From NCBI RefSeq assembly GCF_015209505.1, contig NZ_JADEYC010000026.1, positions 1-55,579 of the forward strand: a DNA stretch of 55,579 nucleotides, read 5' to 3'. The position numbers were made by a program, and so were the translations under genes. Below are positions 1 through 9,169 of the stretch, one piece after another. The stretch is from Saccharopolyspora montiporae (lineage in GTDB: Bacteria > Actinomycetota > Actinomycetes > Mycobacteriales > Pseudonocardiaceae). The notes under the pieces were generated by a model. It was not told the origin of the DNA, did no database searches, and saw only the letters and a list, made by a program, of their open reading frames with translations. Within the stretch, counting starts at the first letter, position 1. Each line of letters begins with the position of its first letter.

Positions 1-16
1 GATGCTGCAATCAGCC

Positions 17-1159
<1,143 letters not shown>

Positions 1160-1214
1160 GGTCACGCCTTCCTTCGGTAGTCCGCCCCGCACCGCCTGCA
1201 GCCGGGCGGCCGGG

Positions 1215-2342
1215 TCATGTCCGGATGACGGCGCCGGAGTCGAGCAGCTGCTCCGGCAACTGCCATTCCCGCGCGATCTCCGCGCTGTGCTCACCCGGCG
1301 CAGCCACCGCACCGGGGGCGGGACTGGGGGTGCGGCTGAATCGGGGTGCTGCGGCCGGCTGCAGCGCTCCCCCGCGTTCCACGAGAGTTGCGCGCTCGGC
1401 CAGATGCGGATGGTGCGCTGCCTCGGCCATGGACAGCACCGGTGCCACGCAGGCATCGGTGGTGGCGAATACCTCGGCCCACTCATCCCGCGTGCGCTGC
1501 TTGAAGGTGGTGGCGAAGCGTTCGCGCAGTTCCGGCCAGTTCGCCGCGTCATCGCGGTCGGGAACCTGCCCGGCCAGGCCGAGCCCGTCGAGCAACGCGG
1601 CGTAGAACTGCGGCTCCAGGGCGCCGACCGACACGTGGCCGCCGTCCGCGGTTTCGTAGACGTCGTAGTAGGGGGCGCCGGTGTCCAGCAGGTTCGTCCC
1701 GCGCTCGGTGCTCCATCCGCCGGAGGCGAAGAAGCTGAACAGCATGGTGCCCAGGTGGGCGGCACCGTCCACGATGGCGGCGTCGACGACCTGCCCGCGC
1801 CCGGTGGATTTGGCCTCCAGCACCCCGGCGAGCACCCCCACGGCCAGGTACAGGGCGCCGCCACCGAAGTCGCCGAGCAGGTTCGCGGGTACTTGCGGCG
1901 GCCCGCCGCTGCGTCCGATGAGGTGCAACATGCCGGTCAGCGAGATGTAGTCGATGTCGTGCCCGGCCGTGGCGGAGAGCGGTCCGCTCTGCCCCCAGCC
2001 GGTCATCCGCCCGTACACGAGCGCCGGGTTGACCTGGTGGCACTGCTCGGGGCCGACGCCGAGACGTTCGGTCACTCCGGGGCGCAGACCTTCGATGAGC
2101 ACATCGGCCTGCTCGACGAGCCCGAGGACGGCCTCCGCTCCCCGCTCATGCTTGAGGTCCACGGCGATGGAGCGCTTACCGCGGTTGAGCAGGTCATGCT
2201 GACCACCGGACGCACCGGGCCGGTCCACCCGCACCACGTCGGCCCCCAGATCGGCCAGCAGCATCCCGCAGAACGGGGCCGGGCCGATCCCGGCCAGCTC
2301 CACGACCCGGACACCGGCCAGCGGCCCTTTGCTCTCTGCCAC
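1215..2342 (-). CDS. CaiB/BaiF family protein, alpha-methylacyl-CoA racemase-like
   Basis: A 375-residue type III CoA-transferase-fold protein. The N-terminus GVRVVELAGIGPAPFCGMLL, the LNRGKRSIAVDLK segment and above all GHDIDYISLTG are characteristic of the alpha-methylacyl-CoA racemase branch, in which the His and Asp around this region epimerise 2-methylacyl-CoAs. I therefore favour racemase over CoA transferase. The GTG start is chosen because GGAGG sits four bases before it; upstream in-frame TTG codons lack a ribosome site. It leads the minus-strand pair with the acyl-CoA dehydrogenase, consistent with beta-oxidation of methyl-branched acids. The exact substrate is unknown. Confidence 0.88.
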   Translation of the reverse strand: MAESKGPLAGVRVVELAGIGPAPFCGMLLADLGADVVRVDRPGASGGQHDLLNRGKRSIAVDLKHERGAEAVLGLVEQADVLIEGLRPGVTERLGVGPEQCHQVNPALVYGRMTGWGQSGPLSATAGHDIDYISLTGMLHLIGRSGGPPQVPANLLGDFGGGALYLAVGVLAGVLEAKSTGRGQVVDAAIVDGAAHLGTMLFSFFASGGWSTERGTNLLDTGAPYYDVYETADGGHVSVGALEPQFYAALLDGLGLAGQVPDRDDAANWPELRERFATTFKQRTRDEWAEVFATTDACVAPVLSMAEAAHHPHLAERATLVERGGALQPAAAPRFSRTPSPAPGAVAAPGEHSAEIAREWQLPEQLLDSGAVIRT

Positions 2343-2394
2343 GACGCCTCCACGAGTCTGTGTCACGCAACACAACTACCGCGACGCGATCAGT

Positions 2395-2413
2395 GTTACA
2401 CCGTTGGTGTCAC
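2395..2413. promoter_or_regulatory. Dyad operator candidate between racemase and MerR genes
   Basis: GTTACACC and GGTGTCAC form an inverted repeat (7 of 8 bases pair) around a 3-base centre, in the 96-base gap between two divergent genes. This 19-base architecture suits binding by a dimeric MerR protein between promoter elements. A second partial element, TGTCACGCAACACA, lies at 2361-2374. That it is the MerR operator is inference from location and symmetry. Confidence 0.5.
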
Positions 2414-2438
2414 AGCGGTCAAGGAGTATCGTTCGCGC

Positions 2439-3155
2439 ATGCTCCGATCCGCGGACGAAGAGCTCACCATCGACGAACTGGCCGCACGGGCCGGCGTGAC
2501 CGTGCGCACGGTGCGCTTCTACGCATCCCGGGGGCTGCTGCCCCCGCCGCGCCTGCGCGGGCGAACCGGCCTGTACGGCGGGGACCACCTGGCTCGGCTG
2601 GACCTCATCAGGGAGCTGCAGGTCCTCGGGTTCACGCTCTCGGCGATCGAGCGGCATCTGGAGCGGATCCCGGACGAGGCGGCTCCGGAGGAATTGGCCC
2701 TGCAGCGAGCGCTGATCGCGCCGTGGACCGACGAGCACGCCGAAGACCTGGACCGGCACGAGCTGGACCGCCGCGCGGGCAGACGTCTCGACGACCGGCT
2801 GCTGGAGCAGCTGGTCCAGCTCGGAATCCTGCAGCACCTGCCCGATTCGGAGCAGGTCCGGCTGCCGAGTCCGGCGATGCTGGATGTGGGGCTGCGGATC
2901 CTGGATCTGGAGCTGCCACCGGAGATGCTGGTGCACGCCAAGGACATCGTCGAGCAGCACACCGCGCAGATCGCCACCGAGCTGCGCGAGCTGTTCGCCG
3001 CCAACCTGCTGCGGCCGTACGTGGAGCGCGGCCGTCCGGATGATGAGCGCGAGCGGATGCGCCAGGTCACCGACCAGCTGCGCCCGTTGACGATTCAGGT
3101 GCTGGTCAACGGTTTTCAGCACGCGGTGAACAATGTGATCCGCGACCACGTGTGA
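2439..3155 (+). CDS. MerR family transcriptional regulator
   Basis: A 238-residue regulator. The N-terminus carries the MerR winged helix: LTIDELAARAGVTVRTVRFY, then a wing containing RGRTGLYGGDHLARL, followed by a helical dimerisation segment (LIRELQVLGFTLSAIERHL). The C-terminal part (about 90-238) is a long helical region without the Cys metal site of metal-sensing members, so an organic ligand or acyl-CoA is likelier. The ATG follows AAGGAG by 12 bases, rather far. It is divergent from the racemase/acyl-CoA dehydrogenase pair, and a synthetase lies just downstream, suggesting local control of acyl-CoA metabolism. Confidence 0.88.
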   Translation: MLRSADEELTIDELAARAGVTVRTVRFYASRGLLPPPRLRGRTGLYGGDHLARLDLIRELQVLGFTLSAIERHLERIPDEAAPEELALQRALIAPWTDEHAEDLDRHELDRRAGRRLDDRLLEQLVQLGILQHLPDSEQVRLPSPAMLDVGLRILDLELPPEMLVHAKDIVEQHTAQIATELRELFAANLLRPYVERGRPDDERERMRQVTDQLRPLTIQVLVNGFQHAVNNVIRDHV

Positions 3156-3256
3156 GCTGCTGCGCCCAACCCGGTGCGGTGCTGGCGTCCCGCCAGCAGG
3201 GTGCGGTTTCATTGCCCGGTAGCTGATGTCGGTCACCGTCGGGAGGAGGCCGGATC

Positions 3257-4984
3257 ATGGGCAGGGCGTCCACCGCTCCACCGGATCGGACCTCCGCGGA
3301 CGACGTCCCCGAGGGGGACGCGACGCTGCCGCGTTTGGTCGCGCGCAATGCCGCCGAGTTCCCCGATTCCCCTGCGCTGACGGCCGGGCCGTCCCGGTGG
3401 ACGTGGGCGCAGGCCGAGCAGGACGCCCACCGGGTGGCCGCGGGGCTGGCCGAGCTCGGGCTGCGGCGCGGGCAGACGCTGCTGATCATGGCCGGCAGCG
3501 GTCCGGAGCACTGGTTGGCCGACGTTGCCGCGACCCACTTGGGAGCCGTTCCGTGCACCGTGTACGCGACGTTGAGCCAGGACCAGGTGGCCCGGATCGC
3601 CCGGCACAGCCGCGCGCGGGTGGTGCTGCTCGGCGGCGCCGAGGAACTGCGCACGTGGGCCCAGGCGCTGCGCGCGGTGGACACGATCGACCGGGTGGTG
3701 CTGCTGGACGATGATGCCGCGGCGGGCGCGGAGGATCCGCGGGTGCGCTCGTTCGGTGCGGTGCGCGCGACCGGGCGGCGGGTGCTGGACGGCGATCCGG
3801 AGGCGGTGGCCCGACGGGCACGGGAGGTCGCCCCGGGGGATCCCGCCGCGATCCTGTACACGTCCGGCGAGCACAAGGGCGTGGTGCTGACGCACCGCAA
3901 CGTCTGCTTCGCTGCGGCCGCCGTGCACCAGGTCGCCGGGACAGGTGGGCCTGCTCCCCGGCTGAGCTGCCAACCGCTGGCACACATCGCTGAGCGGGTG
4001 GTCAGCATCTATTCGGCGGTGCACGATGTCGCACACGTGCACTTCTGCGCCGGTTCGGACGGGGTGGCCACGGGTTTGGCACGTGTGCGCCCGGAGCTGT
4101 TCTTCGCTGTACCGCAGGTTTGGGAAGTGCTGACCGGGGCGTTGGGGGCGGATCCGCGTCGTCTCGCCGAACCGGATCGCCGCCGGCTGCGTGAGCGGGC
4201 CGGTTTGGATCGCGTGCGCTGGGCGGGCAGCGGTGCCGCCGGTGATGAGTTGCGCAGTTGGTTCTCGGCGCTGGATGTGCAGCTGTTCGAGCTGTGGGGC
4301 ATGACGGAGACGACGGGGTGCGTGACCAGCAACCGACCGGGTGCGCACCGGCCGGGTACCGCGGGGCCGGTGGTGCCGGGGATGCAGGTGCGCACGGCGG
4401 CGGACGGCGAGGTGCTGGTGCGGGGGCCGCTGGTGTGCGCGGGATACCTGCAGCCGGACGGCGCGATCGTGCCCGCGGCCGATGCGGACGGCTGGTTGCG
4501 CACCGGCGACATCGGGATGATCGATGCCGATGGCTACCTGACCATCACCGACCGCAAACGGGATCTGATCACGGGTCCGGGCGGAAAGAACATCGCGCCG
4601 GGGGCGGTGGAGTCGCTGCTGACCGAGCATCCGCTGGTGGCGGCGGCCGCTGTTTTCGGCGACCGGCGGCCGTACCTGGTGGCGCTGCTGGTGCTGGACG
4701 AGCAGCGCACGCGCGACTGGGCGCGGGAGCGCGGTATCGGGTGCGCTGATCTGGCCGGCCTGGCCCGGCATCCCGCGGTCCGGTCCGAAGTGGACCGCGC
4801 GGTGCGCAGCGCCAATGCGCATTTGGGCAGGTTCGAGCAGGTGCGGCGGCACCGGCTGCTCGGCGAGCGGTGGAGCGCGGAGACCGGGGAGCTCGCTCCG
4901 ACCAGCACCCTCCGGCGCGGGATCGTCGCCGAGCGCTACGCGGCCGAGTTGGCGGTGTTGTACGAGGAGCAACCACCGGGCTGA
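3257..4984 (+). CDS. AMP-forming long-chain acyl-CoA synthetase with shortened P-loop
   Basis: A 575-residue member of the ANL adenylating superfamily, expected to activate a fatty acid to acyl-AMP and then acyl-CoA. Recognisable motifs are LFELWGMTETTG (A5), GWLRTGDIG (A7), and DRKRDLITGPGGKNIAP (A8). The Thr/Ser/Gly-rich ATP loop (A3), normally YTSGTTGxPKG, reads YTSGEHKGVVLTHRN at residues 201-215: three residues (TTG) appear to be missing and the Pro is His. The frame is otherwise intact. The C-terminal catalytic Lys is not obvious (GELAPTSTLRR where many members have GELTPTLKLRR). Start ATG follows GGAGGAGG. It may be impaired or altered; the fold assignment is firm, activity is not. Confidence 0.85.
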   Translation: MGRASTAPPDRTSADDVPEGDATLPRLVARNAAEFPDSPALTAGPSRWTWAQAEQDAHRVAAGLAELGLRRGQTLLIMAGSGPEHWLADVAATHLGAVPCTVYATLSQDQVARIARHSRARVVLLGGAEELRTWAQALRAVDTIDRVVLLDDDAAAGAEDPRVRSFGAVRATGRRVLDGDPEAVARRAREVAPGDPAAILYTSGEHKGVVLTHRNVCFAAAAVHQVAGTGGPAPRLSCQPLAHIAERVVSIYSAVHDVAHVHFCAGSDGVATGLARVRPELFFAVPQVWEVLTGALGADPRRLAEPDRRRLRERAGLDRVRWAGSGAAGDELRSWFSALDVQLFELWGMTETTGCVTSNRPGAHRPGTAGPVVPGMQVRTAADGEVLVRGPLVCAGYLQPDGAIVPAADADGWLRTGDIGMIDADGYLTITDRKRDLITGPGGKNIAPGAVESLLTEHPLVAAAAVFGDRRPYLVALLVLDEQRTRDWARERGIGCADLAGLARHPAVRSEVDRAVRSANAHLGRFEQVRRHRLLGERWSAETGELAPTSTLRRGIVAERYAAELAVLYEEQPPG

Positions 4985-5116
4985 TCACATACCGTACTGG
5001 CGACCCGTACGGGTGAACCACTTTTCAGTGGATAGAACGAGCATCTGCGGCGAAACGGGCTGCCGCGGCGATAGAGAAGTGAACGCTCTTTCGTCGAATC
5101 TGGAGGAATGCCCGAG

Positions 5117-5524
5117 ATGCCCCTGCCCTCGCAGCTGTCCGCCACCGCGCTCGCCGCCGCAGCACTCGTGGGCGGTGCTGCCCTGGCGGGCGGCGCCGCA
5201 CCCGCCGCGGCCGACCCGGTGCCCGCCAGCACCGTGCAACTCACCATCCAGGGCGAGAACCTGCTGGAAGCGAGCGTGACCACGCTCAACTGCGAACCGT
5301 CCGGCGGCACGCACCCCGCGGCCGACACCGCCTGCGACGCGCTGATCACCGCGGACGGCGACTTCGCCGCACTGCCGGTGGAACCGCGGGCCTGCACCCT
5401 GCAGTACGACCCGGTCACCGTGCACGCGTCCGGGACCTGGCACGGCGAGCCGATCCACTTCCAGCAGGACTACCCCAACCGTTGCGCCGCGGCGTCCGAA
5501 TCCGGGGGCGTTTTCGACTTCTGA
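5117..5524 (+). CDS. Secreted subtilisin inhibitor (SSI family)
   Basis: A 135-residue precursor with an Ala/Gly-rich signal peptide (cleavage probably after the AAPAAA stretch near residue 32) and a mature domain matching Streptomyces subtilisin inhibitors: LNCEPSGGTHPAADTAC, then CTLQYDPV, then a C-terminal NRC...GGVFDF. Four cysteines (59, 73, 93, 123) match the two family disulfides. Aligning CTLQYDP with the SSI reactive loop CPMVYDP puts P1 at Leu95 and P1' at Gln96, which suits subtilisin- or chymotrypsin-like proteases. The second ATG is preferred because GGAGG lies 10 bases before it but only one base before the upstream ATG at 5108. Acts outside the cell. Confidence 0.92.
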   Translation: MPLPSQLSATALAAAALVGGAALAGGAAPAAADPVPASTVQLTIQGENLLEASVTTLNCEPSGGTHPAADTACDALITADGDFAALPVEPRACTLQYDPVTVHASGTWHGEPIHFQQDYPNRCAAASESGGVFDF

Positions 5525-5591
5525 CGGTTCGCACCGGTTCCCGCCGAGGTCGCGAGCGGGAGCCGGTGCGGGGCGGGCTACCGTGGGACCC

Positions 5592-5978
5592 ATGGTGGAC
5601 GATCCCGGCGAGCAGCGGTGGCCGAAGCGCCTCTACCGCGAGGGGTCGGAACCGGATCCGCGGTTCACGATGGCCAACGAACGCACCTTCCTCGCCTGGA
5701 TCCGCACCGCGATGGCGCTGATGGCCGGCGGCGTGGGCATCGAAGCGCTCAACGCGGTCGCCGAGCAGCCCAGCGCGCTGCGTACCGCGCTGGCCGCGCT
5801 GCTCCTGGTGACCGGGGTGGTGTGCAGCGCGGGTGCGTTCACCCGGTGGGTGGTCACCGAGCGCGCGCTACGCCGCGATACCGCGCTGCCCGCGCCGCGG
5901 ATGGCGCCGGTGCTCGGCTACGGGCTCGCCGCGCTGGGCATCATCGCCTGCGTCCTGCTGCTGACCACCGGTGTCTGA
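5592..5978 (+). CDS. DUF202 (YidH family) membrane protein
   Basis: A 128-residue protein with the DUF202 signature NERTFLAWIRTAMALM followed by hydrophobic segments (about 40-60, 70-92 and 105-127), so probably three membrane helices. Family function is unknown. The ATG has no ribosome site but a TACCGT -10 box lies at 5579-5584, seven bases before it, consistent with a leaderless transcript. The stop overlaps the start of a second DUF202 gene by eight bases. The two are likely co-translated and may form a complex. Confidence 0.85.
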   Translation: MVDDPGEQRWPKRLYREGSEPDPRFTMANERTFLAWIRTAMALMAGGVGIEALNAVAEQPSALRTALAALLLVTGVVCSAGAFTRWVVTERALRRDTALPAPRMAPVLGYGLAALGIIACVLLLTTGV

Positions 5979-6318
5979 CGACGGGCAGGCCGGCGGGCCG
6001 TGGGACCCGGGCCTGCAGAACGAGCGCACCGCACTGGCCTGGTTGCGCACCGGGCTGGCGTTCGCCGTCGGCTCGGTGCTGCTGACCCGGCTGATCGCGC
6101 ACCAGCACACCGGAGTCGCCATCGTGCACTTCGTGCTGACGCTGCCGCTGGCGCTGGCCGTGGTGTGGCGGTCGTGGCGCCGGTACCTGCGCAGCGACCG
6201 CAACCTGCGCAGTCGTTCACCCCTCCCCGGCGGTGCCCTCGTGCTGGCGACGTCGCTGCTCACGGCGATGCTGGGATTCTCGGGCCTCGGGTACGTGGTA
6301 CTCGCCCACGGCGGGTGA
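5971..6318 (+). CDS. DUF202 membrane protein, second copy
   Basis: A 115-residue paralogue of the preceding protein: NERTALAWLRTGLAF, then hydrophobic stretches at about 25-45, 50-66 and 88-110. It starts at a GTG inside the end of the first gene (eight-base overlap), so translational coupling is likely. Its TGA stop lies within the left arm of an intergenic palindrome (6315-6341). Paired DUF202 genes are common in actinobacteria; no function can be assigned. Confidence 0.83.
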   Translation: MSDDGQAGGPWDPGLQNERTALAWLRTGLAFAVGSVLLTRLIAHQHTGVAIVHFVLTLPLALAVVWRSWRRYLRSDRNLRSRSPLPGGALVLATSLLTAMLGFSGLGYVVLAHGG

Positions 6319-6444
6319 CAGGAAAGTTCCCATGCTGTCACTCGTGACAGCAAAGGTCCCTTCCTCGCATCCGCGCCCGGTCGATGACAGGAAAGTTCCC
6401 ATGCTCCGCCGTGTGACAGGAACGTTCCCTTGCTGTCACACGGC
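6315..6444. repeat. Intergenic palindrome block, copies A-D
   Basis: Four copies of a hairpin motif between the convergent DUF202 and gcvH genes. Copy A (6315-6341): GTGACAG, 13-base loop, CTGTCAC. Copy B (6344-6363) is degenerate. Copy C (6384-6404) has the left half only. Copy D (6408-6444) has 12-base arms, GCCGTGTGACAG and CTGTCACACGGC, around GAACGTTCCCTTG. The block could end transcription from both sides; no long T-run follows. Confidence 0.85.
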
Positions 6445-6548
6445 GCAGGCGGCGGCGCGCACGCGGTCCCGCTGGTGCGGGGCCGGCGCGTACCGGGGTG
6501 TGCGGGTGGCGAACGGCGGGACGGCGCGCTGGGCTGCGCCGAGGTTCG

Positions 6549-6920
6549 TTACTGGCCGATGAGCTGCGCGTACTGCTCAGCCGTGAGCACCGGGCCGGTC
6601 TCGGTGACGCGCACCTCGATCAGCCAGCCCTTGCCGAACGGCTCGGAGTTGACGATCGCCGGATCGTCGTCGACGTCCTCGTTGACGGCCACGACCTCAC
6701 CGGTCACCGGCGCGAACAGGTCGCTGACGGATTTGGTGGATTCCAGTTCACCGCAGGTCTTGCCGGATTCGATCTGCTCGCCGACCTCGGGCAGCTGCAC
6801 GTAGACGATGTCGCCGAGCGATTCGGCGGCGTGCGCGGTGATGCCGATGCGCACCTTCTCACCGAGGTCGTCGATCCACTCGTGCTCTTCGGTGTACTGC
6901 AGGTTCGTCGGCAGGGACAT
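6549..6920 (-). CDS. gcvH: Glycine cleavage system H protein
   Basis: A 123-residue lipoyl carrier that shuttles the aminomethyl group between the P, T and L proteins of the glycine cleavage system. The signature YTEEHEWI at the N-terminus and GELESTKSVSD with the lipoylated Lys63 are clear, and length is normal for the family. The ATG start is about 50 bases downstream of a tandem glycine riboswitch on the same strand, so expression should respond to glycine. No gcvP or gcvT is in the window; gcvH stands alone here. Confidence 0.96.
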   Translation of the reverse strand: MSLPTNLQYTEEHEWIDDLGEKVRIGITAHAAESLGDIVYVQLPEVGEQIESGKTCGELESTKSVSDLFAPVTGEVVAVNEDVDDDPAIVNSEPFGKGWLIEVRVTETGPVLTAEQYAQLIGQ

Positions 6921-6973
6921 CAGGGAGGCTCCATGGCTGTCGAGGGCACCTGTTCGGTACCCGGTTTGCGGGG

Positions 6974-7160
6974 CCTCCCCCTCTGTTTCGGTACCTGAGA
7001 GCTTCGCCGCGACGCGACTTGCACCGTGGGTGGCACGTCGGCGGTGACGTGCGCTTTCCAGAGTTGCCTCGCCCAGACGGTCATGGGGCCTGAGAGTTTC
7101 GCGGGGAGTGTTGCTCCTTCGGCGTCCCGTGATTCGCCGGGCGATCACGAGCGCTCTCCC
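6974..7160 (-). promoter_or_regulatory. Tandem glycine riboswitch upstream of gcvH
   Basis: Read on the minus strand, two aptamer cores occur in a row. The first runs from GGAGAGCGCTCG (near 7160) through GCCGAAGGAGCAAC and ACTCTCAGGCCCC, to the linker with AACTCTGG near 7055. The second contains GCGGCGAAGCTCTCAGGTA and ACAGAGGGGG near 6975. These CGAAG, CTCTCAGG and CAGAGGG blocks are the conserved elements of the glycine riboswitch class. The region between 6974 and the gcvH start would hold the expression platform. Exact boundaries need a covariance model. Confidence 0.92.
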
Positions 7161-7204
7161 GCCGGGGGTCTGCGGCCGGTATGCGGTTGTCGACGTGCTC
7201 AGCA

Positions 7205-7232
7205 ACGATAGACGGACCAGCTGAGGTGTCAA
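7205..7232 (-). promoter_or_regulatory. Promoter for the riboswitch-gcvH transcript
   Basis: On the minus strand TTGACA (7232-7227) and TATCGT (7210-7205) are separated by 16 bases. This is a good match to the primary sigma factor consensus, and puts the start site near 7198, about 40 bases before the first aptamer. Confidence 0.7.
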
Positions 7233-7568
7233 TGCCGCCGGACCGGCCTGCGCACCCGCGAACCGTCGCCGGTTCCGGACATGTGCGAACAGGGGGGATG
7301 CCCGGTCGCTGCGCCCTTCCGGCTGGTCGCAGGCCCGCTACCGGGCTTTTCGGCAGGCGGTGGCCAACCGCTCGGGCCCCGGGTACCGAGCGGCGCAGCG
7401 CGAGACAGCTTTCCGGGACGGATCGCTGATTCACCCGTGCAGCTGCGGCACTCATCACATCCGCAGCCGGGATGCGGCCCGGCCGCGCCGCATCCGACGA
7501 GCCGGTTCGGATGCGCTGAGCGAGCGGCCCGCGCACCCGCTCCCGCACTCCGGCCACCCAGACCGCAA
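7233..7568. other. No gene recognised between gcvH promoter and repeat block
   Basis: This 336-base stretch lies between the gcvH promoter and palindrome copies E-H. Open frames across it have no family resemblance, and the longest minus-strand one runs through the riboswitch. I see no RNA gene or strong hairpin. Confidence 0.5.
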
Positions 7569-7688
7569 GCAAGGGAACTTCCCGGTCACACGGCGAAGCA
7601 TGGGAACTTTCCTGTCACGAGGGACAGCAAGGGAACTTTCCTGTCACCGACACGGGGGGCTGGGCGCGAGCAAGGGAACTTTCCTGTC
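7569..7688. repeat. Intergenic palindrome block, copies E-H
   Basis: Four close copies in the orientation opposite to A-D: E 7569-7589 (one T short, with CCGG in place of CTG), F 7598-7618, G 7623-7647, H 7669-7688. Each contains GGGAACTTTCC or a near variant followed by TGTC. G keeps pairing arms GACAG and CTGTC; the others have mainly the right half. The block lies upstream of ald, in a divergent region, unlike the other copies, which follow gene ends. Confidence 0.85.
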
Positions 7689-7810
7689 GTTGCCGGTGCG
7701 TCGTTGGGGCTGCGGGCGCGGGATGGCCAGGACAATCCGGTCATGCGAGCACGATGTGGCCGGAGTCCGGCGCCGGATCGTGGTGGCGATACCGAAGGAG
7801 GGAAACCGCC

Positions 7811-8926
7811 GTGCAGATCGCTGTGCCGCGCGAGATCAAGAACAACGAGTACCGGGTGGCCATCACTCCCGCCGGGGTGCACGAGCTGACGACTCGCGGG
7901 CACGCGGTCTACGTGGAGACCGGCGCCGGAGAAGGATCGTCCATTTCGGATGCCGACTTCGCCGCGGCGGGCGCGCAGGTCCTGCCCGATGCGGCGGATG
8001 TCTGGGCTGCGGGCGACCTCGTGCTGAAGGTCAAGGAACCGGTCGCAGAGGAGTACCCGCAGCTGCACGCCGACCAGGTGCTGTTCACCTACCTGCACCT
8101 GGCGGCCTCGGCGGAGCTCACCGGCGCACTGCTGGAGTGCGGGGTGACCGGGGTCGCCTACGAGACCGTGCAGCTGCCGAACGGGAATCTGCCGCTGCTG
8201 GCCCCGATGAGCGAGGTCGCGGGCAGACTGGCTCCGCAGGTGGGCGTGCACTCGCTGCTGCGCCCGAGTGGCGGTCGCGGGGTGCTGCCGGGTGGTGTTC
8301 CGGGCGTTCCCCCGGCCCGGGTGGTGGTGATCGGTGGCGGAGTGTCCGGGGTCAACGCCGCGCGGGTCGCTTCCGGCATGGGGGCCGATGTGCAGCTGCT
8401 GGACACCAATGTGGACAAGCTCCGCGAGATCGACCGGACTTTCGCGGGACTGATCCGCACGGTGACGTCCAACCAGTACGCGGTGGAGCAGTCGGTGCTG
8501 GCGGCCGACCTGGTGATCGGCGCGGTGCTGATCCCGGGAGCCAAGGCCCCGAAACTGGTGTCCAACCGGCTGGTGGCGGAGATGAAACCGGGCAGCGTGC
8601 TGGTGGACGTGGCGATCGACCAGGGCGGGTGTTTCGAGGATTCGCATCCGACCACGCACGACAATCCGACCTACCGGGTGCACCGGTCGGTGTTCTACTG
8701 CGTGGCGAACATGCCGGGCGCCGTGCCGAATACGTCGACGTACGCGTTGACCAACGTGACCCTGCCGTATGTGCTGCGCATCGCCGACCTCGGCTGGCGG
8801 GCCGCGGCGCGGGAGGACGCGGCGCTGGCGGCGGGGGTGAACACGCACGCGGGGCAACTGGTCAACGAGCCGGTGGCGCAGGCCCACGGGCTCACCGGTG
8901 CCTCGCTGGCGGGCGTGCTGACCTGA
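7811..8926 (+). CDS. ald: Alanine dehydrogenase
   Basis: A 371-residue NAD-dependent enzyme for reversible oxidative deamination of L-alanine to pyruvate and ammonia. The catalytic pair is visible: Lys75 in VLKVKEP and His96 in YLHLA. The Rossmann loop VVVIGGGVSGVNAA follows, and Asp in VDVAIDQGG. Length matches the family exactly. The GTG start is eight bases after AGGAGGG. A block of four palindromic repeats lies 120 bases upstream. In mycobacteria ald is regulated by AldR and linked to redox balance; no such regulator is nearby here. Confidence 0.96.
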   Translation: MQIAVPREIKNNEYRVAITPAGVHELTTRGHAVYVETGAGEGSSISDADFAAAGAQVLPDAADVWAAGDLVLKVKEPVAEEYPQLHADQVLFTYLHLAASAELTGALLECGVTGVAYETVQLPNGNLPLLAPMSEVAGRLAPQVGVHSLLRPSGGRGVLPGGVPGVPPARVVVIGGGVSGVNAARVASGMGADVQLLDTNVDKLREIDRTFAGLIRTVTSNQYAVEQSVLAADLVIGAVLIPGAKAPKLVSNRLVAEMKPGSVLVDVAIDQGGCFEDSHPTTHDNPTYRVHRSVFYCVANMPGAVPNTSTYALTNVTLPYVLRIADLGWRAAAREDAALAAGVNTHAGQLVNEPVAQAHGLTGASLAGVLT

Positions 8927-9169
8927 GTTCCACGTCCCGATTTGCGGGGGCGGCCCGCTCGACCGGCCTGGGGGTCACCGGGAGCAGGCCGCCGAGTTCA
9001 GTGTAGGTCACCGCAGGTCGTTTGCCGACGGTTCGCGACTGCGTTCCGCACTCGGTCGCACACCGAATCGATAACCACTCGTTCGCGTGACGCTGAGCAG
9101 CGACGCTGCAGGTGGGCCGGGCAGATGCCGATGTCACCCGCTGGAGTTGCCACGACAACGACGGCAGCG

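Noticed and set aside
4992..5012. CCGTAC/GTACGG inverted repeat before the subtilisin inhibitor
   Set aside because: Six-base arms with a nine-base gap are too weak to call an operator or terminator.
5583..5978. GTG 5583 as start of the first DUF202 gene
   Set aside because: It overlaps the probable TACCGT -10 box; ATG 5592 fits a leaderless transcript better.
7081..7572. Minus-strand frame of 163 codons upstream of gcvH
   Set aside because: It runs through the glycine riboswitch and its promoter and has no domain match.
7569..7688. CRISPR array
   Set aside because: Four similar units are present, but spacing is uneven, units are degenerate and the same motif recurs singly elsewhere; no cas genes.
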